A stretch of DNA of 64,000 nucleotides from Algorimicrobium algoritergicola (GTDB taxonomy: Bacteria > Bacteroidota > Bacteroidia > Flavobacteriales > Flavobacteriaceae): the NCBI RefSeq assembly GCF_008086165.1, contig NZ_VSKL01000001.1, positions 992,001 to 1,056,000 of the forward strand, read 5' to 3'. The notes under the pieces were generated by a model. The model did not search any database and was not told the origin of the DNA. It saw nothing but the letters and a program-made list of their open reading frames with translations. Made by a program: the position numbers and the translations under genes. Positions 43,650 through 53,437 of this stretch are shown here, in pieces; within the stretch, counting starts at the first letter, position 1, and the number at the start of each line of letters is the position of its first letter.

Positions 43650-46076
43650 TTATTTTAAGTCAGAAGATTTTTTTTCGATGGCATCTTCTTCATCATCATA
43701 ATCATCATCTGGAATAATATTGATACTTGGTTCTTTTAAATCTTCTTTATTGGCAATACTTCGTTCTAGGGATAATAATAGGGACGGTAATAATAACAAG
43801 TTGGATAGCATGGCAAATAATAAAGTTGCAGATACTAGTGCGCCTAATGCAACAGTTCCACCAAAACTAGAAACGGTAAATACGGAGAACCCGAAAAATA
43901 ATACAATGGAGGTGTAAAACATACTCACACCGGCTTCGCGTAAAGCGGCATAAACGGATTTCTTAATTTTCCAGTTATTAGCTTGAAGTTCTTGTCTGTA
44001 TTTTGCCAAAAAGTGAATGGTATCATCCACCGAAATACCAAAAGCAATACTAAAAACTAAAATGGTAGATGGTTTTATTGGAACACCTAAATAACCCATT
44101 AATCCAGCAGTAATCACTAAAGGCAGGAGGTTTGGGATTAATGATACGATAATCATTTTAAAGGATCGGAACATATATGCCATTAAAAGCGAAATCAATA
44201 AAATGGCTAATGACAGTGAAATAGCTAAATTTTTAACCAAAAACTTGGTTCCTTTCAAGAAAACAAGTGCTTTCCCGGTTATGGTAACTTCATATTTTTC
44301 TTTCGGGAATGTTTTGTTTATTTCCGTTTGAAGATTTTCCTCAATACGCTCCATTTTATCCGTGCCAATGTCCTTCATAAAGGTTGTGATACGTGCGTAT
44401 TGACCTGTACTATCTACAAAACTTTTTAATAAATTAACATTGGATGACGAATTCTTTATATAGGATGAAATAAATAAATTTTCCTGACTAGTTGGTAATT
44501 GATAATATTTAGGGTTTCCATTTGTATAGGCTTGTTTAGCATATTTTGCAAGCCCTACAATTGAAATTGGTTTTGATAATTCAGGTGTTTCCAGGATGAG
44601 CTGTTCTAATTCATCCATACGTTTTAGCGTGGCCAATTTAGTAGCGCCTTTTTTACGTTTGGTATCCACTAAAATTTCTAAAGGCATAATGCCACTAAAT
44701 TCTTCTTCAAAAAAGCGAATATCTTCGAAGAATTCGGCTTCCTTGGACATGTCTTCAATCAGACTACCAGAAATTTTTATCTGATAAATTCCAATCATAC
44801 TTACAACGAGTAATACAATGGCTGTAATGTAAATGGTAATGCGACGTTCTCTTACCATGCGCTCCATCCAATTTACAAAACCACCAATCCAACGTTTGTT
44901 TAAATGTTCTAAATGTCTATCTTTTGGATAAGGTAGAAAGGTGTAAATGATAGGAATTATAAGAAGGCATAAAATAAATATGGCCAAAATACTTAAGGAC
45001 GCCACGATACCAAATTCTTTTAATAAGGTGCTTTCTGTTAAGATAAATGTGGCAAATCCAGATGCCGTTGTTAAGTTAGTTAATAACGTAGCATTTCCAA
45101 CTTTAGTAATTACACGTTGAAGCGACCGGACTTTATTTCCATGCAGTTTAACTTCAAGTTGATATTTGTTAATTAAGAAAATACAGTTCGGAATCCCGAT
45201 AACGATAATTAAAGGCGGAATTAAAGCTGTTAAAACCGTAATCTCATAATTCAGGAGTCCAATGATACCAAAGGTCCACATGACACCTAAACAAACCACG
45301 AGCATGGATATAAGCGTAGCTCTAAAGGATCTGAAAAACAAAAAGAAGATAAACGACGTCACCAAAAGCGCACCAGCAATAAAAATACCGATTTCGTCTA
45401 CAATGTTTTGGGCATTTAAGGTACGTACATATGGCATACCAGAAACCCGAACGTCCATATTGGTTTTTTCCTCAAACTCTTTAATTATGGGAATTAACTC
45501 ATCAAAAACAAAATCCTTACGAGCTGCTGTATTTACAATGGCTTTATTCATGTAAATAGCCGTTCTGATTGTTTTAGTTTCTTTATTAAATAAGAAATTA
45601 TCGTAGAATGGATATTGGTTAAAGAGCTCGTTTTGTAATGTATCAATTTGTGATAACGAACGGATTGAGTCTTTAATAAACGGTTCTAATACAAAACGTT
45701 CATTGACATCATCTTTAACAAGCTTCTGTAAATCTTTTAAAGAAATTACAGCATCAACCGCTTCAAAGGTTTTAAAACGATCGGATAAATCGTTCCAAGC
45801 GTTCATGTTTTCAACCGTAAATAAAGTTGAATCTTTAATACCTAGAACAATTAAGTTACCTTCTTCACCAAAAATATCAAGAAAGTTTTGGTAAACAACA
45901 TTTACCTCATGATCATCTGGTAGCAGGTTGGCCTCTGTATAAGTAAAACGCATGTTTTTCCACTGCAGGCTAAAAAAGATAGTAACTGCAAGGATACTTA
46001 TAAGAATACCAATTTTGTTCCGCAAAATAAGTCGCGCAACAACATCCCAGAAATTTTTTGAAAATAATTTAAACAT
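43650..46076 (-). CDS. MMPL/RND-superfamily exporter
   Basis: An 808-residue inner-membrane protein with the two-fold RND layout: TM1 and a periplasmic domain, five helices, then TM7, a second periplasmic domain and five helices. Unlike drug pumps it is short and lacks a linked adaptor or TolC gene, fitting the MMPL/hopanoid-sterol-exporter-like branch. The segment SIAFGISVDDTIHFLAKY near residue 700 matches that branch. The C-terminal tail is acidic. Substrate unknown, possibly lipidic. A -7 box (TACCTTTG) lies about 20 bp before the start. Confidence 0.87.
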   Translation of the reverse strand: MFKLFSKNFWDVVARLILRNKIGILISILAVTIFFSLQWKNMRFTYTEANLLPDDHEVNVVYQNFLDIFGEEGNLIVLGIKDSTLFTVENMNAWNDLSDRFKTFEAVDAVISLKDLQKLVKDDVNERFVLEPFIKDSIRSLSQIDTLQNELFNQYPFYDNFLFNKETKTIRTAIYMNKAIVNTAARKDFVFDELIPIIKEFEEKTNMDVRVSGMPYVRTLNAQNIVDEIGIFIAGALLVTSFIFFLFFRSFRATLISMLVVCLGVMWTFGIIGLLNYEITVLTALIPPLIIVIGIPNCIFLINKYQLEVKLHGNKVRSLQRVITKVGNATLLTNLTTASGFATFILTESTLLKEFGIVASLSILAIFILCLLIIPIIYTFLPYPKDRHLEHLNKRWIGGFVNWMERMVRERRITIYITAIVLLVVSMIGIYQIKISGSLIEDMSKEAEFFEDIRFFEEEFSGIMPLEILVDTKRKKGATKLATLKRMDELEQLILETPELSKPISIVGLAKYAKQAYTNGNPKYYQLPTSQENLFISSYIKNSSSNVNLLKSFVDSTGQYARITTFMKDIGTDKMERIEENLQTEINKTFPKEKYEVTITGKALVFLKGTKFLVKNLAISLSLAILLISLLMAYMFRSFKMIIVSLIPNLLPLVITAGLMGYLGVPIKPSTILVFSIAFGISVDDTIHFLAKYRQELQANNWKIKKSVYAALREAGVSMFYTSIVLFFGFSVFTVSSFGGTVALGALVSATLLFAMLSNLLLLPSLLLSLERSIANKEDLKEPSINIIPDDDYDDEEDAIEKKSSDLK

Positions 46077-46135
46077 ACGCTATTAAAAACAGGCGCAAAG
46101 GTAAGGAAAAGCGATGTATTACAGATGATATTGCT

Positions 46136-47413
46136 TTATAATGTCACGTTAAAAGTGAACTTTACAGCAATATTGTCTTCAAATTCAGGTAAATGGTAGC
46201 CACCATAGCGATAGGTACCACTTAAACCAAAACCAAAAAGGAGTTTATTAATTTCAAAACCGGACTCCGTATACCCTTTATTTAAGGTGCCGAAGGTGAT
46301 ACCTTGGTGCTTATCAATATTATTCATATTTCCAATGGCGAATCGAGATATTAAAACCAATTGTGGCTTAAAGCGACTAGCAATTTGGAAGGGTTTGAAA
46401 TAATGGCGGAATTGAACGGTTGTAAACCTATCTGAAAAGAATTCGTTAAAAAACATGGTTTCAAAACTATCAATACCAGCAACTGAAAATCGCTGTAAAA
46501 TAGTTTCTTTATTAATGTTGTTTGGGTAGGCGTGATATAAATGAGATAATGGCGCATTACCATTTGCATATCCTGCGGTTAGTACAAATCGCGTAAAGGA
46601 TTCCGGCTGGTGTTTTATTTCATAAAGCGTTCGAAAATCAATTTTCGAAAAATTTAATTCACTTTTAAAAACACCACTAATAGCTTGCGTAAATTGAAGC
46701 GAAAATTTAGGGAAACCTACTGTTGTTTCTCTAAGGCGGTTTTTTACTAATTTGTACTCGCTAAACGGGTTGTATTGAAACGATACAATAGCGGTACTTA
46801 AATTAAATTCGGAATAAGTTTTGCCACCATCCAAATATTGATAATTATATGTTGGATTGATGTTGCTGACCGCAAATTGTAATTCCGAAAGGATTTTTGG
46901 TGTTAATGCATGTTCAATGGAAACGGATTGTTTTATGAATTTATAGAATAAATCTATATTTAACAATCGGGGTTCAAAAAAACTAAAGAAACGCTTATCT
47001 GTTAGAAATTTGGAGCTACCTGTTTCTTGCAAATCATCGGTATAATTAACATTCAACCATGTTTGACCATTAGATGTTAGGCGCACACTACCACCAACAC
47101 CGTATTTAAAGCGGTTATCACGAAATCCATAAGCTACATAGCTACGCACGCGATATTTTTCAGAGAATCCATCGTTTGTTGCGCCTCCAAAACCAGTTCG
47201 GAACCCTTCGTATTGATTATATTTTATAAGGTAACGTAGATCTATATCAAAGTACTTGGTTGGAAAAAAACCATTACCAAGTTGCCTTAATAAATCTCTT
47301 TTTTTTAAGGAATCTTGCTGAACAGCAACCGTGTCTTTAGATACAATAGGTGTTTGAGACTGCACACGCAAAACACATAGAACACATAAAACAGTTAGAA
47401 AATATTTCCACAT
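46136..47413 (-). CDS. DUF5686-like outer-membrane beta-barrel protein
   Basis: A 425-residue protein with a signal peptide (cleavage near RVQSQ). The mature part reads as amphipathic beta strands ending in VKFTFNVTL, an outer-membrane barrel terminus. The strand sequence (YRYGGYHLPEFEDNIAVKF) recalls the C-terminal barrel of DUF5686 proteins, but the usual N-terminal carboxypeptidase-regulatory-like domain is absent, so it is a barrel-only relative or a shortened version. Confidence 0.65.
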   Translation of the reverse strand: MWKYFLTVLCVLCVLRVQSQTPIVSKDTVAVQQDSLKKRDLLRQLGNGFFPTKYFDIDLRYLIKYNQYEGFRTGFGGATNDGFSEKYRVRSYVAYGFRDNRFKYGVGGSVRLTSNGQTWLNVNYTDDLQETGSSKFLTDKRFFSFFEPRLLNIDLFYKFIKQSVSIEHALTPKILSELQFAVSNINPTYNYQYLDGGKTYSEFNLSTAIVSFQYNPFSEYKLVKNRLRETTVGFPKFSLQFTQAISGVFKSELNFSKIDFRTLYEIKHQPESFTRFVLTAGYANGNAPLSHLYHAYPNNINKETILQRFSVAGIDSFETMFFNEFFSDRFTTVQFRHYFKPFQIASRFKPQLVLISRFAIGNMNNIDKHQGITFGTLNKGYTESGFEINKLLFGFGLSGTYRYGGYHLPEFEDNIAVKFTFNVTL

Positions 47414-47439
47414 GAATAGTTGGCACGTTAATTCTATTA

Positions 47440-47467
47440 AAAAAGCGACTTTTTAATGTCGCTTTTT
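47440..47467 (-). terminator. Terminator of pyrH-frr operon
   Basis: Perfect 10-bp stem AAAAAGCGAC/GTCGCTTTTT with an 8-nt loop and T run on the minus strand, just past the frr stop. Confidence 0.8.
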
Positions 47468-47471
47468 AAAT

Positions 47472-48026
47472 TTAAACAGTCATTATTTCTTTCTCCTTAA
47501 CATCAAAAATACTGTCTATTTTCAGAACGTATTTATCGGTCATTTTTTGAATATCCATTTCAGCATTTTTCTGAAGATCTTCAGAGGCATCCTCTAGACT
47601 TTTAATGTCTGTATTGGCATCTTTTCTAGCACTTCTAATACTTACTTTAGCGTCTTCTGTTTCAGATTTAGCTTGCTTGGCTAGATTAATTCGGCGTTCT
47701 TCCGTTAATGGTGGAACGTTTATAATAATCGTATCGCCATTATTCATTGGGTTAAAACCCAAATTAGCATGCATTATACCACGTTCAATTTCTTGAAGCA
47801 TATTTTTTTCCCATGGCTGAACGGTAATCGTTCTACCATCTGGTGTGTTTACATTTGCCACTTGACTTAAAGGTGTTTGAGATCCGTAATAATCTACCAT
47901 AACACTACCAAGCATAGCTGGGCTTGCTTTACCAGCTCTAATGTTTACTAATTGTTTTTCTAAATGCCTAATTCCGGCTTCCATTGATTCCTTTGCCGAG
48001 TCTAATATAAATTGAATGTCTTCCAT
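47472..48026 (-). CDS. frr: Ribosome recycling factor
   Basis: A 184-residue cytoplasmic factor that, with EF-G, splits post-termination ribosomes. The family sequence is clear (RAGKASPAMLGSVMVDYYG, INVPPLTEERRINLAKQAK) and the length is standard. It lies 63 bp downstream of pyrH, a conserved pairing. Confidence 0.97.
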   Translation of the reverse strand: MEDIQFILDSAKESMEAGIRHLEKQLVNIRAGKASPAMLGSVMVDYYGSQTPLSQVANVNTPDGRTITVQPWEKNMLQEIERGIMHANLGFNPMNNGDTIIINVPPLTEERRINLAKQAKSETEDAKVSIRSARKDANTDIKSLEDASEDLQKNAEMDIQKMTDKYVLKIDSIFDVKEKEIMTV

Positions 48027-48089
48027 CTGTAAAGAATTTTATAAGTTTTAAGCTTGATTCAAAAAACAAGCCAAACAGTAAATGTAATA

Positions 48090-48797
48090 TTATAAATTAA
48101 CTTTTGTTCCAATATTTTCGCCAGAAACCACTTTTAAAAGGTTGCCTTTTTTGTTCATATCAAAAACAATAATTGGCAATTCGTTTTCCTGACTTAAGGT
48201 AAAAGCGGTTGTATCCATAACCTTTAATCCCTTTCGTAATACATCATCAAACGTAATATGGTCGAATTTAATGGCTTTGGAATCTTTTTCCGGATCTGCT
48301 GTGTAAATACCATCTACACGTGTGCCTTTTAAAATAACATCCGCTTCAATTTCAATAGCTCTTAAAACGGCTGCTGAATCGGTAGTAAAATACGGATTTC
48401 CGGTTCCACCGCCAAAAATAACAACGCGACCTTTTTCTAAATGACGCATGGCTTTTCTACGAATAAAAGGTTCTGCAACTTGCTCAATATGAATAGCTGT
48501 TTGCAAGCGTGTTGGTACATCTGCATTTTCCAGAGCACTCTGTAATGCTAAACCGTTTATAACCGTTGCTAACATACCCATGTGGTCACCTTGAACACGA
48601 TCCATACCATTGCTAGCACCTGCAACACCTCTAAAAATATTTCCACCACCAATAACAATGGCAACTTCTATACCTTTTTCTGTAATTTCTTTTATGTCAT
48701 TAGCATATTCTGATAAACGTGCTGGATCAATACCATATTGACGATTACCCATTAATGCTTCTCCAGATAATTTTAAAAGAATTCTTTTGTATTTCAT
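48090..48797 (-). CDS. pyrH: Uridylate kinase
   Basis: A 235-residue bacterial UMP kinase (amino-acid-kinase fold) making UDP from UMP and ATP. Motifs include [22 protein letters not shown] and [17 protein letters not shown]. The start at 48797 is preferred: upstream in-frame starts reach back to 48851, at the edge of a TAGCTTTG -7 box (48856-48849), so they would not be transcribed from it. First gene of the pyrH-frr operon. Confidence 0.96.
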   Translation of the reverse strand: MKYKRILLKLSGEALMGNRQYGIDPARLSEYANDIKEITEKGIEVAIVIGGGNIFRGVAGASNGMDRVQGDHMGMLATVINGLALQSALENADVPTRLQTAIHIEQVAEPFIRRKAMRHLEKGRVVIFGGGTGNPYFTTDSAAVLRAIEIEADVILKGTRVDGIYTADPEKDSKAIKFDHITFDDVLRKGLKVMDTTAFTLSQENELPIIVFDMNKKGNLLKVVSGENIGTKVNL

Positions 48798-48906
48798 GTG
48801 CTGTTTTAGATATATGCGCTTCTCACGATTATGGGAATTGCGGTTTTGCAAAGCTACATAATTTTTTTATTTTTTGAATTGCGAAATTTTAGAGGAATTT
48901 ATAAAA

Positions 48907-48931
48907 AACCTCCCAAGATTTTTGGAAGGTT
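48907..48931 (-). terminator. Terminator of first DUF6705 gene
   Basis: A 10-bp stem with one mismatch (AACCTCCCAA/TTGGAAGGTT) and a T run on the minus strand, downstream of the lipoprotein gene ending at 48965. Confidence 0.65.
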
Positions 48932-48964
48932 AATTGGTGTCTGAAGATGTATTGAAGCACAATT

Positions 48965-49564
48965 TTATTGTCTTACCAAAACGTAGTCTCCATAAGGCAC
49001 TCTTGGTTCTGTTGGCGCACCTTCTGGTATTGCTCTTGTACCTATACTAACTAGCTTTGCTTCTATTTTTTCTATACCATTATCTTCAATATACCTAATT
49101 GCTAAATAACTACTTAAATATTTTCTGTTTGGATCTGGATCATCGAAAAACATTAAAACTCGCCTTTCTATTGGAGTACATGCTGAACAACTTGGCCTAT
49201 TGTTTTTATTTATTATTTCATTTCCTGCTATACTATGGTAATATGGGTCTGCAATATTTAAATCTAGTAAAGTATTTACAATTTCTCTCCCATTCACTGT
49301 GTAACTATATTCGCCTATTAGTAAATCTTCATACCATTCATCGTTATAAACTTGTACTTTTTTTTGAAAAATAACAGTTAGAGAGGTGTTACCGTTAGTA
49401 TATACCCATGTGCCTACAAACTTATCTAGCTCATTTTCAGTGTCTTTATAATAAGCGCCATTTACAAATTCATTCTGATTATCTAAAGGAATAATTGGAC
49501 TTTGTGCCTTACAAGAAACTATTGAAAAAACAAATACGAGTATAATATAAATTGGTGTTTTCAT
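48965..49564 (-). CDS. DUF6705-family lipoprotein (copy 1)
   Basis: A 199-residue lipoprotein (lipobox SIVSC, cysteine at about 18). The mature N-terminus (AQSPIIPL, then GAYYKDTENELDKFVGTW) and the LLIGEYSYTVNGREIVNTL segment match the small flavobacterial family I know as DUF6705. The fold looks lipocalin-like. It is a tandem paralogue of the next gene, with which it shares the same signal sequence start (MKTPIY). Confidence 0.75.
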   Translation of the reverse strand: MKTPIYIILVFVFSIVSCKAQSPIIPLDNQNEFVNGAYYKDTENELDKFVGTWVYTNGNTSLTVIFQKKVQVYNDEWYEDLLIGEYSYTVNGREIVNTLLDLNIADPYYHSIAGNEIINKNNRPSCSACTPIERRVLMFFDDPDPNRKYLSSYLAIRYIEDNGIEKIEAKLVSIGTRAIPEGAPTEPRVPYGDYVLVRQ

Positions 49565-49622
49565 AGTTTGAAGATGTAGACTTGGGTTTCAGTGTAAGAT
49601 AACAGTAATTTTTGAAAACAAA

Positions 49623-49650
49623 AAAGCCTCTCAAATGCATGAGAGGCTTT
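49623..49650 (-). terminator. Terminator of second DUF6705 gene
   Basis: Perfect 11-bp stem AAAGCCTCTCA/TGAGAGGCTTT with a T-rich 3' side on the minus strand, 9 bp past the stop at 49659. Confidence 0.8.
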
Positions 49651-49658
49651 AAAATTAT

Positions 49659-50291
49659 TTATTGTTTTATCATAACATATTTGCCATAAGGTATTCTGCT
49701 ATTTGTTGGTGAGCCTTCCGGTATTATAGAATAACTACCGGTTATAACTGCTTTTAAATCGTTAACGTTATTGTTTTGAGTATTAGGTATGGTTCTTAAA
49801 ACCAGTCTACATTTCAAATAATCTCTGCCAGGATCATAAAAAGCCAAGAAAATACTGCGCTCGTTCGGCCCGCAATTTTCACAGTTTGGTAAATATTGAG
49901 ACGGGTCTATTGCATTACCAAAAATTAAATGTTCAGATATATCGGCAGGATTACTATCTATATTTGTTAAGGTATTAACTAATTCATTCCCATTAGAATC
50001 TTTGTAAAGATATTCTCCATATAGATAATCTGCATAAAAGGCAGGAATATTGCCTAAACCATTATAAAAATATTGTTCTTTTTTTCTAATAATAATTCTT
50101 AATTTTTCACTCCCGTTGTTATATTCCCACGTTCCAATAAACCTATCAAAATCGTTATCAGTATCTTTATAATAAGCATTCGCGGTTTGAGCATAGCCAG
50201 GGCCGTCATATAATGATATTATAGGACTTTGAGCCTTACAAGAAACTATTGAGCAAATAAATAAGAGTACACTATAAATTGGTGTTTTCAT
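49659..50291 (-). CDS. DUF6705-family lipoprotein (copy 2)
   Basis: A 210-residue paralogue of the neighbouring DUF6705 gene: same lipobox (SIVSC), AQSPIISL, YYKDTDNDFDRFIGTWEY, and a C-terminal IPEGSPTNSRIPYGKYVMIKQ parallel to copy 1. It starts 12 bp after the stop of the broken lipoprotein gene. Function unknown; the family seems restricted to flavobacteria. Confidence 0.75.
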   Translation of the reverse strand: MKTPIYSVLLFICSIVSCKAQSPIISLYDGPGYAQTANAYYKDTDNDFDRFIGTWEYNNGSEKLRIIIRKKEQYFYNGLGNIPAFYADYLYGEYLYKDSNGNELVNTLTNIDSNPADISEHLIFGNAIDPSQYLPNCENCGPNERSIFLAFYDPGRDYLKCRLVLRTIPNTQNNNVNDLKAVITGSYSIIPEGSPTNSRIPYGKYVMIKQ

Positions 50292-50303
50292 AATTTTTAA
50301 ATT

Positions 50304-51894
50304 TTAATTACAGTTTGTTGGTGTTATGTTGCCATTGGTATCTAATGACAATTTTTGCCAAGTTGCATTTTGGCTTAACATATCGTTTGTATTCGCTTTA
50401 TAAAGTGCAATGCCAAAATCGTTAGTTTCGCTTACAAATTTCAGAAAGGCTTTTGCCAGTTCCTCTTGGTCAGCGTCTGCTGGATTGGGCTTTCTATTTC
50501 CATAAGCGTCTCTATTAGCATCTTTGAAAACCCTATCTAATTGCATTTGGAATGCTTCTTCTGTTGTTTCATCAACAAAATATTGCTGAATTGAAGCTAG
50601 TTTATCTATATCTTCAATTTTAATAGCATAGGTATGGTCTCTTACGGTCATGAAGATAGTAAACAAGGAGTTGTCAAATTGATAATTAGGCAATAAGCTT
50701 GGGTTAAAATTATTAGCATATCTAAACAAGGTGTGAATATCACCATGACCAAACATTTCAAATTTACCAATAAAATGGTTATGCAAAAAGGCAAAGCTAA
50801 ACGGGTTTTGACCAGCGCTTACTTCACTATAACTCACTGGTGGTTTAGGAATAACAGCAAAGTTTGGAAAATTTGCCCTAATATCTAGAGAGAATCCTGT
50901 TTCTGCATTTTGAGAAAGATTGTTATTTAAAGTATTGAAAGCACTTGCGGTATAAGTAGAATTTCCAATGCGGTTGAGTTCATCACAATTTTTTTGGTCT
51001 GGACTATTATTATCTCCGTTATCCATTGGAGGCTCTAATTCAGGACAAAACTTACAAGTAACAGGCGTTGTTGATCCACCTTGATTACCGCCTCCATGAT
51101 TGGGATTACCATTTGGATTTGTTGGGTTATAATCTGGAGGATTTCCGCCATTGCTTGGACCACCACCTCCGTCACCACAAGGCACTAAAGTAGGTAAAAG
51201 AACGTAACCGCCATTTGTAGCCATATCGGTTGTGCCCCAATAATCACATTCATTTCCTTGAGCAAAAGTGTGTTTTGTACTCCGACATCTGGTTCCTGAC
51301 TGATAAGTCCATAAATCTTCGTAACACGCACCATTATAATAGTATTTACCGAATATATCACCAACTAATTCATCTGCATTAAGTTCAATATATGTTATCT
51401 TATTTTCAACGTTTATTTGTTGCCTAAAATTAAGGGCTGTTATATCTTCAGGGGTAAATTCGTATTGAACTAAAAAGGCTGTATAGGTGCTGTCTGCTTG
51501 CTCAATTAACCAAAGGTTTTCTAAATAACCATTATCTTCCTCTCTGTACACAGGAAATGTGTAGGTGTATTTTGTACCATCAAAGATTTCTTTACAATAG
51601 TCTGTATTGATGGTGAATCCATTTTCTTCACTATAAACTTCGCGACCATTAATGAACGTTGCTTTGGTTGAGACTTTTAGTTTTGTTTTAATTTTATCTA
51701 GCTTTGGTTAGTAAACGCTTCTTTTTTAGAATTTTATCCGTTCGTAAAGTGGTTATTTTAACATTAGACTCTGTTAAAGAATTTTTGTTTTCCTGATTAC
51801 TAAAATCATCTTTCTGACAATTAACCAGTAATAGTTAAATTCCAAAGAGTAATAAAAAGAATTTCAAATGTGTTTTCAGTTTGTATTTTTTCAT
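50304..51894 (-). pseudogene. Broken lipoprotein gene with JAMM-like C-terminal domain
   Basis: The ATG at 51894 opens a lipoprotein signal (MKKYKLKTHLKFFLLLFGI, lipobox LLLVNC), but codon 20 is TAA (51837-51835). The same frame resumes and reads sensibly to a TAA at 51696-51694. The rest of the protein is one frame over, in phase from about 51707 to the stop at 50304, fitting a one-base insertion in the AAA near 51700. The downstream part (from TKLKVSTKATFINGREVYS through YTFPVYREEDNG) reads like a normal flavobacterial surface protein, followed by a Gly/Asn/Pro linker and a domain with FLHNHF and GHGDIHTL, resembling an HxH...D JAMM metal site. Sequencing error is possible for either lesion, less so for both. 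Confidence 0.75.
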
Positions 51895-52372
51895 TCGTAC
51901 AATCTTGTTTTAAAGTTAGTAAAATTGTTTGCAGTTATGGCATAACCTATCCATCCGCTAAAAGCGATGTGATTAGGTTTAATGTCAAAACCTAGAAGTT
52001 TTAACTTTAGAAATTTTGTAGAAGTTTTATTTTAGAAGTTTTATGCTATTTGCCAAGTTATAGAGGGAATAAATAACTGACGTCAGTTTTGGTGATATAT
52101 CCTGTTTTAAATAACTGATTCAGACTTCTAAAACTTCATCAAGTTATTTTCAACATGTTAAACATAAAAAAAAAAAAATGATTTACACAAGCTTTTTTTA
52201 TGAATTATGTGCCGTTTATCGAAAATCCAAAAAACCGTTACGGTTTTCCCGTAAAAAGGCCCTCTAAACGCACTATAGGTTTTCTCTATGGTGGTCATTT
52301 TAATAAAAAATGGTATAAAAAAAAGCCTCTCAATTACTTGAGAGGCTTTACTATATGATTGATAATTTTAAA
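51895..52372. other. Gap between broken lipoprotein gene and tsf
   Basis: About 480 bp of AT-rich sequence with a 13-base A run near 52166 and a short imperfect repeat (GAAGTTTTA). On the plus strand 52200-52358 is an open frame of 52 codons (MNYVPFIENPKNRYGFPV at its start, then GFLYGGHFNKKW), but its 3' third is the tsf terminator hairpin, so I do not call it a gene. No other feature is convincing. Confidence 0.4.
52322..52349 (-). terminator. Terminator of tsf
   Basis: Perfect 12-bp stem AAAGCCTCTCAA/TTGAGAGGCTTT with a 4-nt loop and a T run on the minus strand, 24 bp past the tsf stop. Confidence 0.85.
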
Positions 52373-53338
52373 TTATCCTACAGAAACACGTTTGAAATCA
52401 GTAATGGCAACGTTGCCAAAAGATTCCACATATTGTGCAACTGTTTGCTTGTCATCTTTAATAAAACGCTGATCTAATAAACATTGTTCTTGATCTAAAG
52501 TTGTATTATCTGAAATAAAACGCTCCATTTTACCTGGAAGAATTTTATCCCAAATTTGTTCTGGCTTACCTTCAGCTTTTAATTCAGCTTTAGCAGTTTC
52601 TTCTGCTTGTGCTAAAACTTCTGGCGTTAACTGTGCCATAGAAATATATTGAGGTACATTTTTAAGTGTTTTACCTAAACGACCTAATTCAATATTATCT
52701 TTTTCAATAACTGCAATACGCGCTTCAGTTTCGTTAGCAACGAAAGCTGAATCGAAATTTTTGTAAGATAAAGACGTTGCTCCCATAGAAGCTACTTGCA
52801 TAGATACATCTTTCACCAATGTTTCAGCATTATCTACCTTTTCTGTTAAACCTACTAAAGCTGCAATTTTATTAATGTGAACATACTGTCCAACAAAAGG
52901 CGCTTCTAATTTTTCGAAACCAGTGATTTCTAATTTTTCGCCAACAACACCTGTTTGCTCAACTAATTTTTCAGCAACAGTCATACCTTTAAAATCGGCT
53001 GCTAAAAAGTCTTCTTTTGTATTGAAGTTGATAGCAACATCTGCTAACTCATTAGCTAAAGCTAAAAAGCTTTCGTTTTTTCCAACGAAATCCGTTTCGC
53101 AACCTAAAACAAGAGCAACACCAACAGTGTTTGCATCGTTAATTTTAGCTACTGCAGCACCTTCAGAAGAATCTCTGTCGGCTCTTTTTTCTGCTACTTT
53201 CTGACCTTTTTTACGTAATACGTCAATTGCTTTATCAAAATCGCCTTCAGCTTCTACTAAAGCTTTTTTGCAGTCCATCATACCTGCACCTGTGGCTTGT
53301 CTTAATTTATTTACTTCTGCGGCTGTTACTTTTACCAT
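52373..53338 (-). CDS. tsf: Translation elongation factor Ts
   Basis: A 321-residue cytoplasmic nucleotide-exchange factor for EF-Tu. The N-terminal UBA-like domain and signature (LRQATGAGMMDCKKALVEAEGD) and the TDFV core motif (GCETDFVGKNESF) are intact. It follows rpsB in the conserved rpsB-tsf order. Confidence 0.97.
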   Translation of the reverse strand: MVKVTAAEVNKLRQATGAGMMDCKKALVEAEGDFDKAIDVLRKKGQKVAEKRADRDSSEGAAVAKINDANTVGVALVLGCETDFVGKNESFLALANELADVAINFNTKEDFLAADFKGMTVAEKLVEQTGVVGEKLEITGFEKLEAPFVGQYVHINKIAALVGLTEKVDNAETLVKDVSMQVASMGATSLSYKNFDSAFVANETEARIAVIEKDNIELGRLGKTLKNVPQYISMAQLTPEVLAQAEETAKAELKAEGKPEQIWDKILPGKMERFISDNTTLDQEQCLLDQRFIKDDKQTVAQYVESFGNVAITDFKRVSVG

Positions 53339-53364
53339 AGCTTGAAAATGTATTTTAAATTTAA

Positions 53365-53414
53365 AAAAGTCGTTTAACGTGTTTTCTTTACGGAAACGGT
53401 ATCAAACGACTTTT
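53365..53414 (-). terminator. Hairpin between rpsB and tsf
   Basis: An 11-bp stem AAAAGTCGTTT/AAACGACTTTT enclosing an inner stem, followed by an A/T-rich stretch on the minus strand. It lies between rpsB and tsf and may attenuate rather than fully stop read-through, since tsf has no obvious separate promoter. Confidence 0.55.
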
Positions 53415-53437
53415 ATAAGATTGTTTTACTTAAGTTT

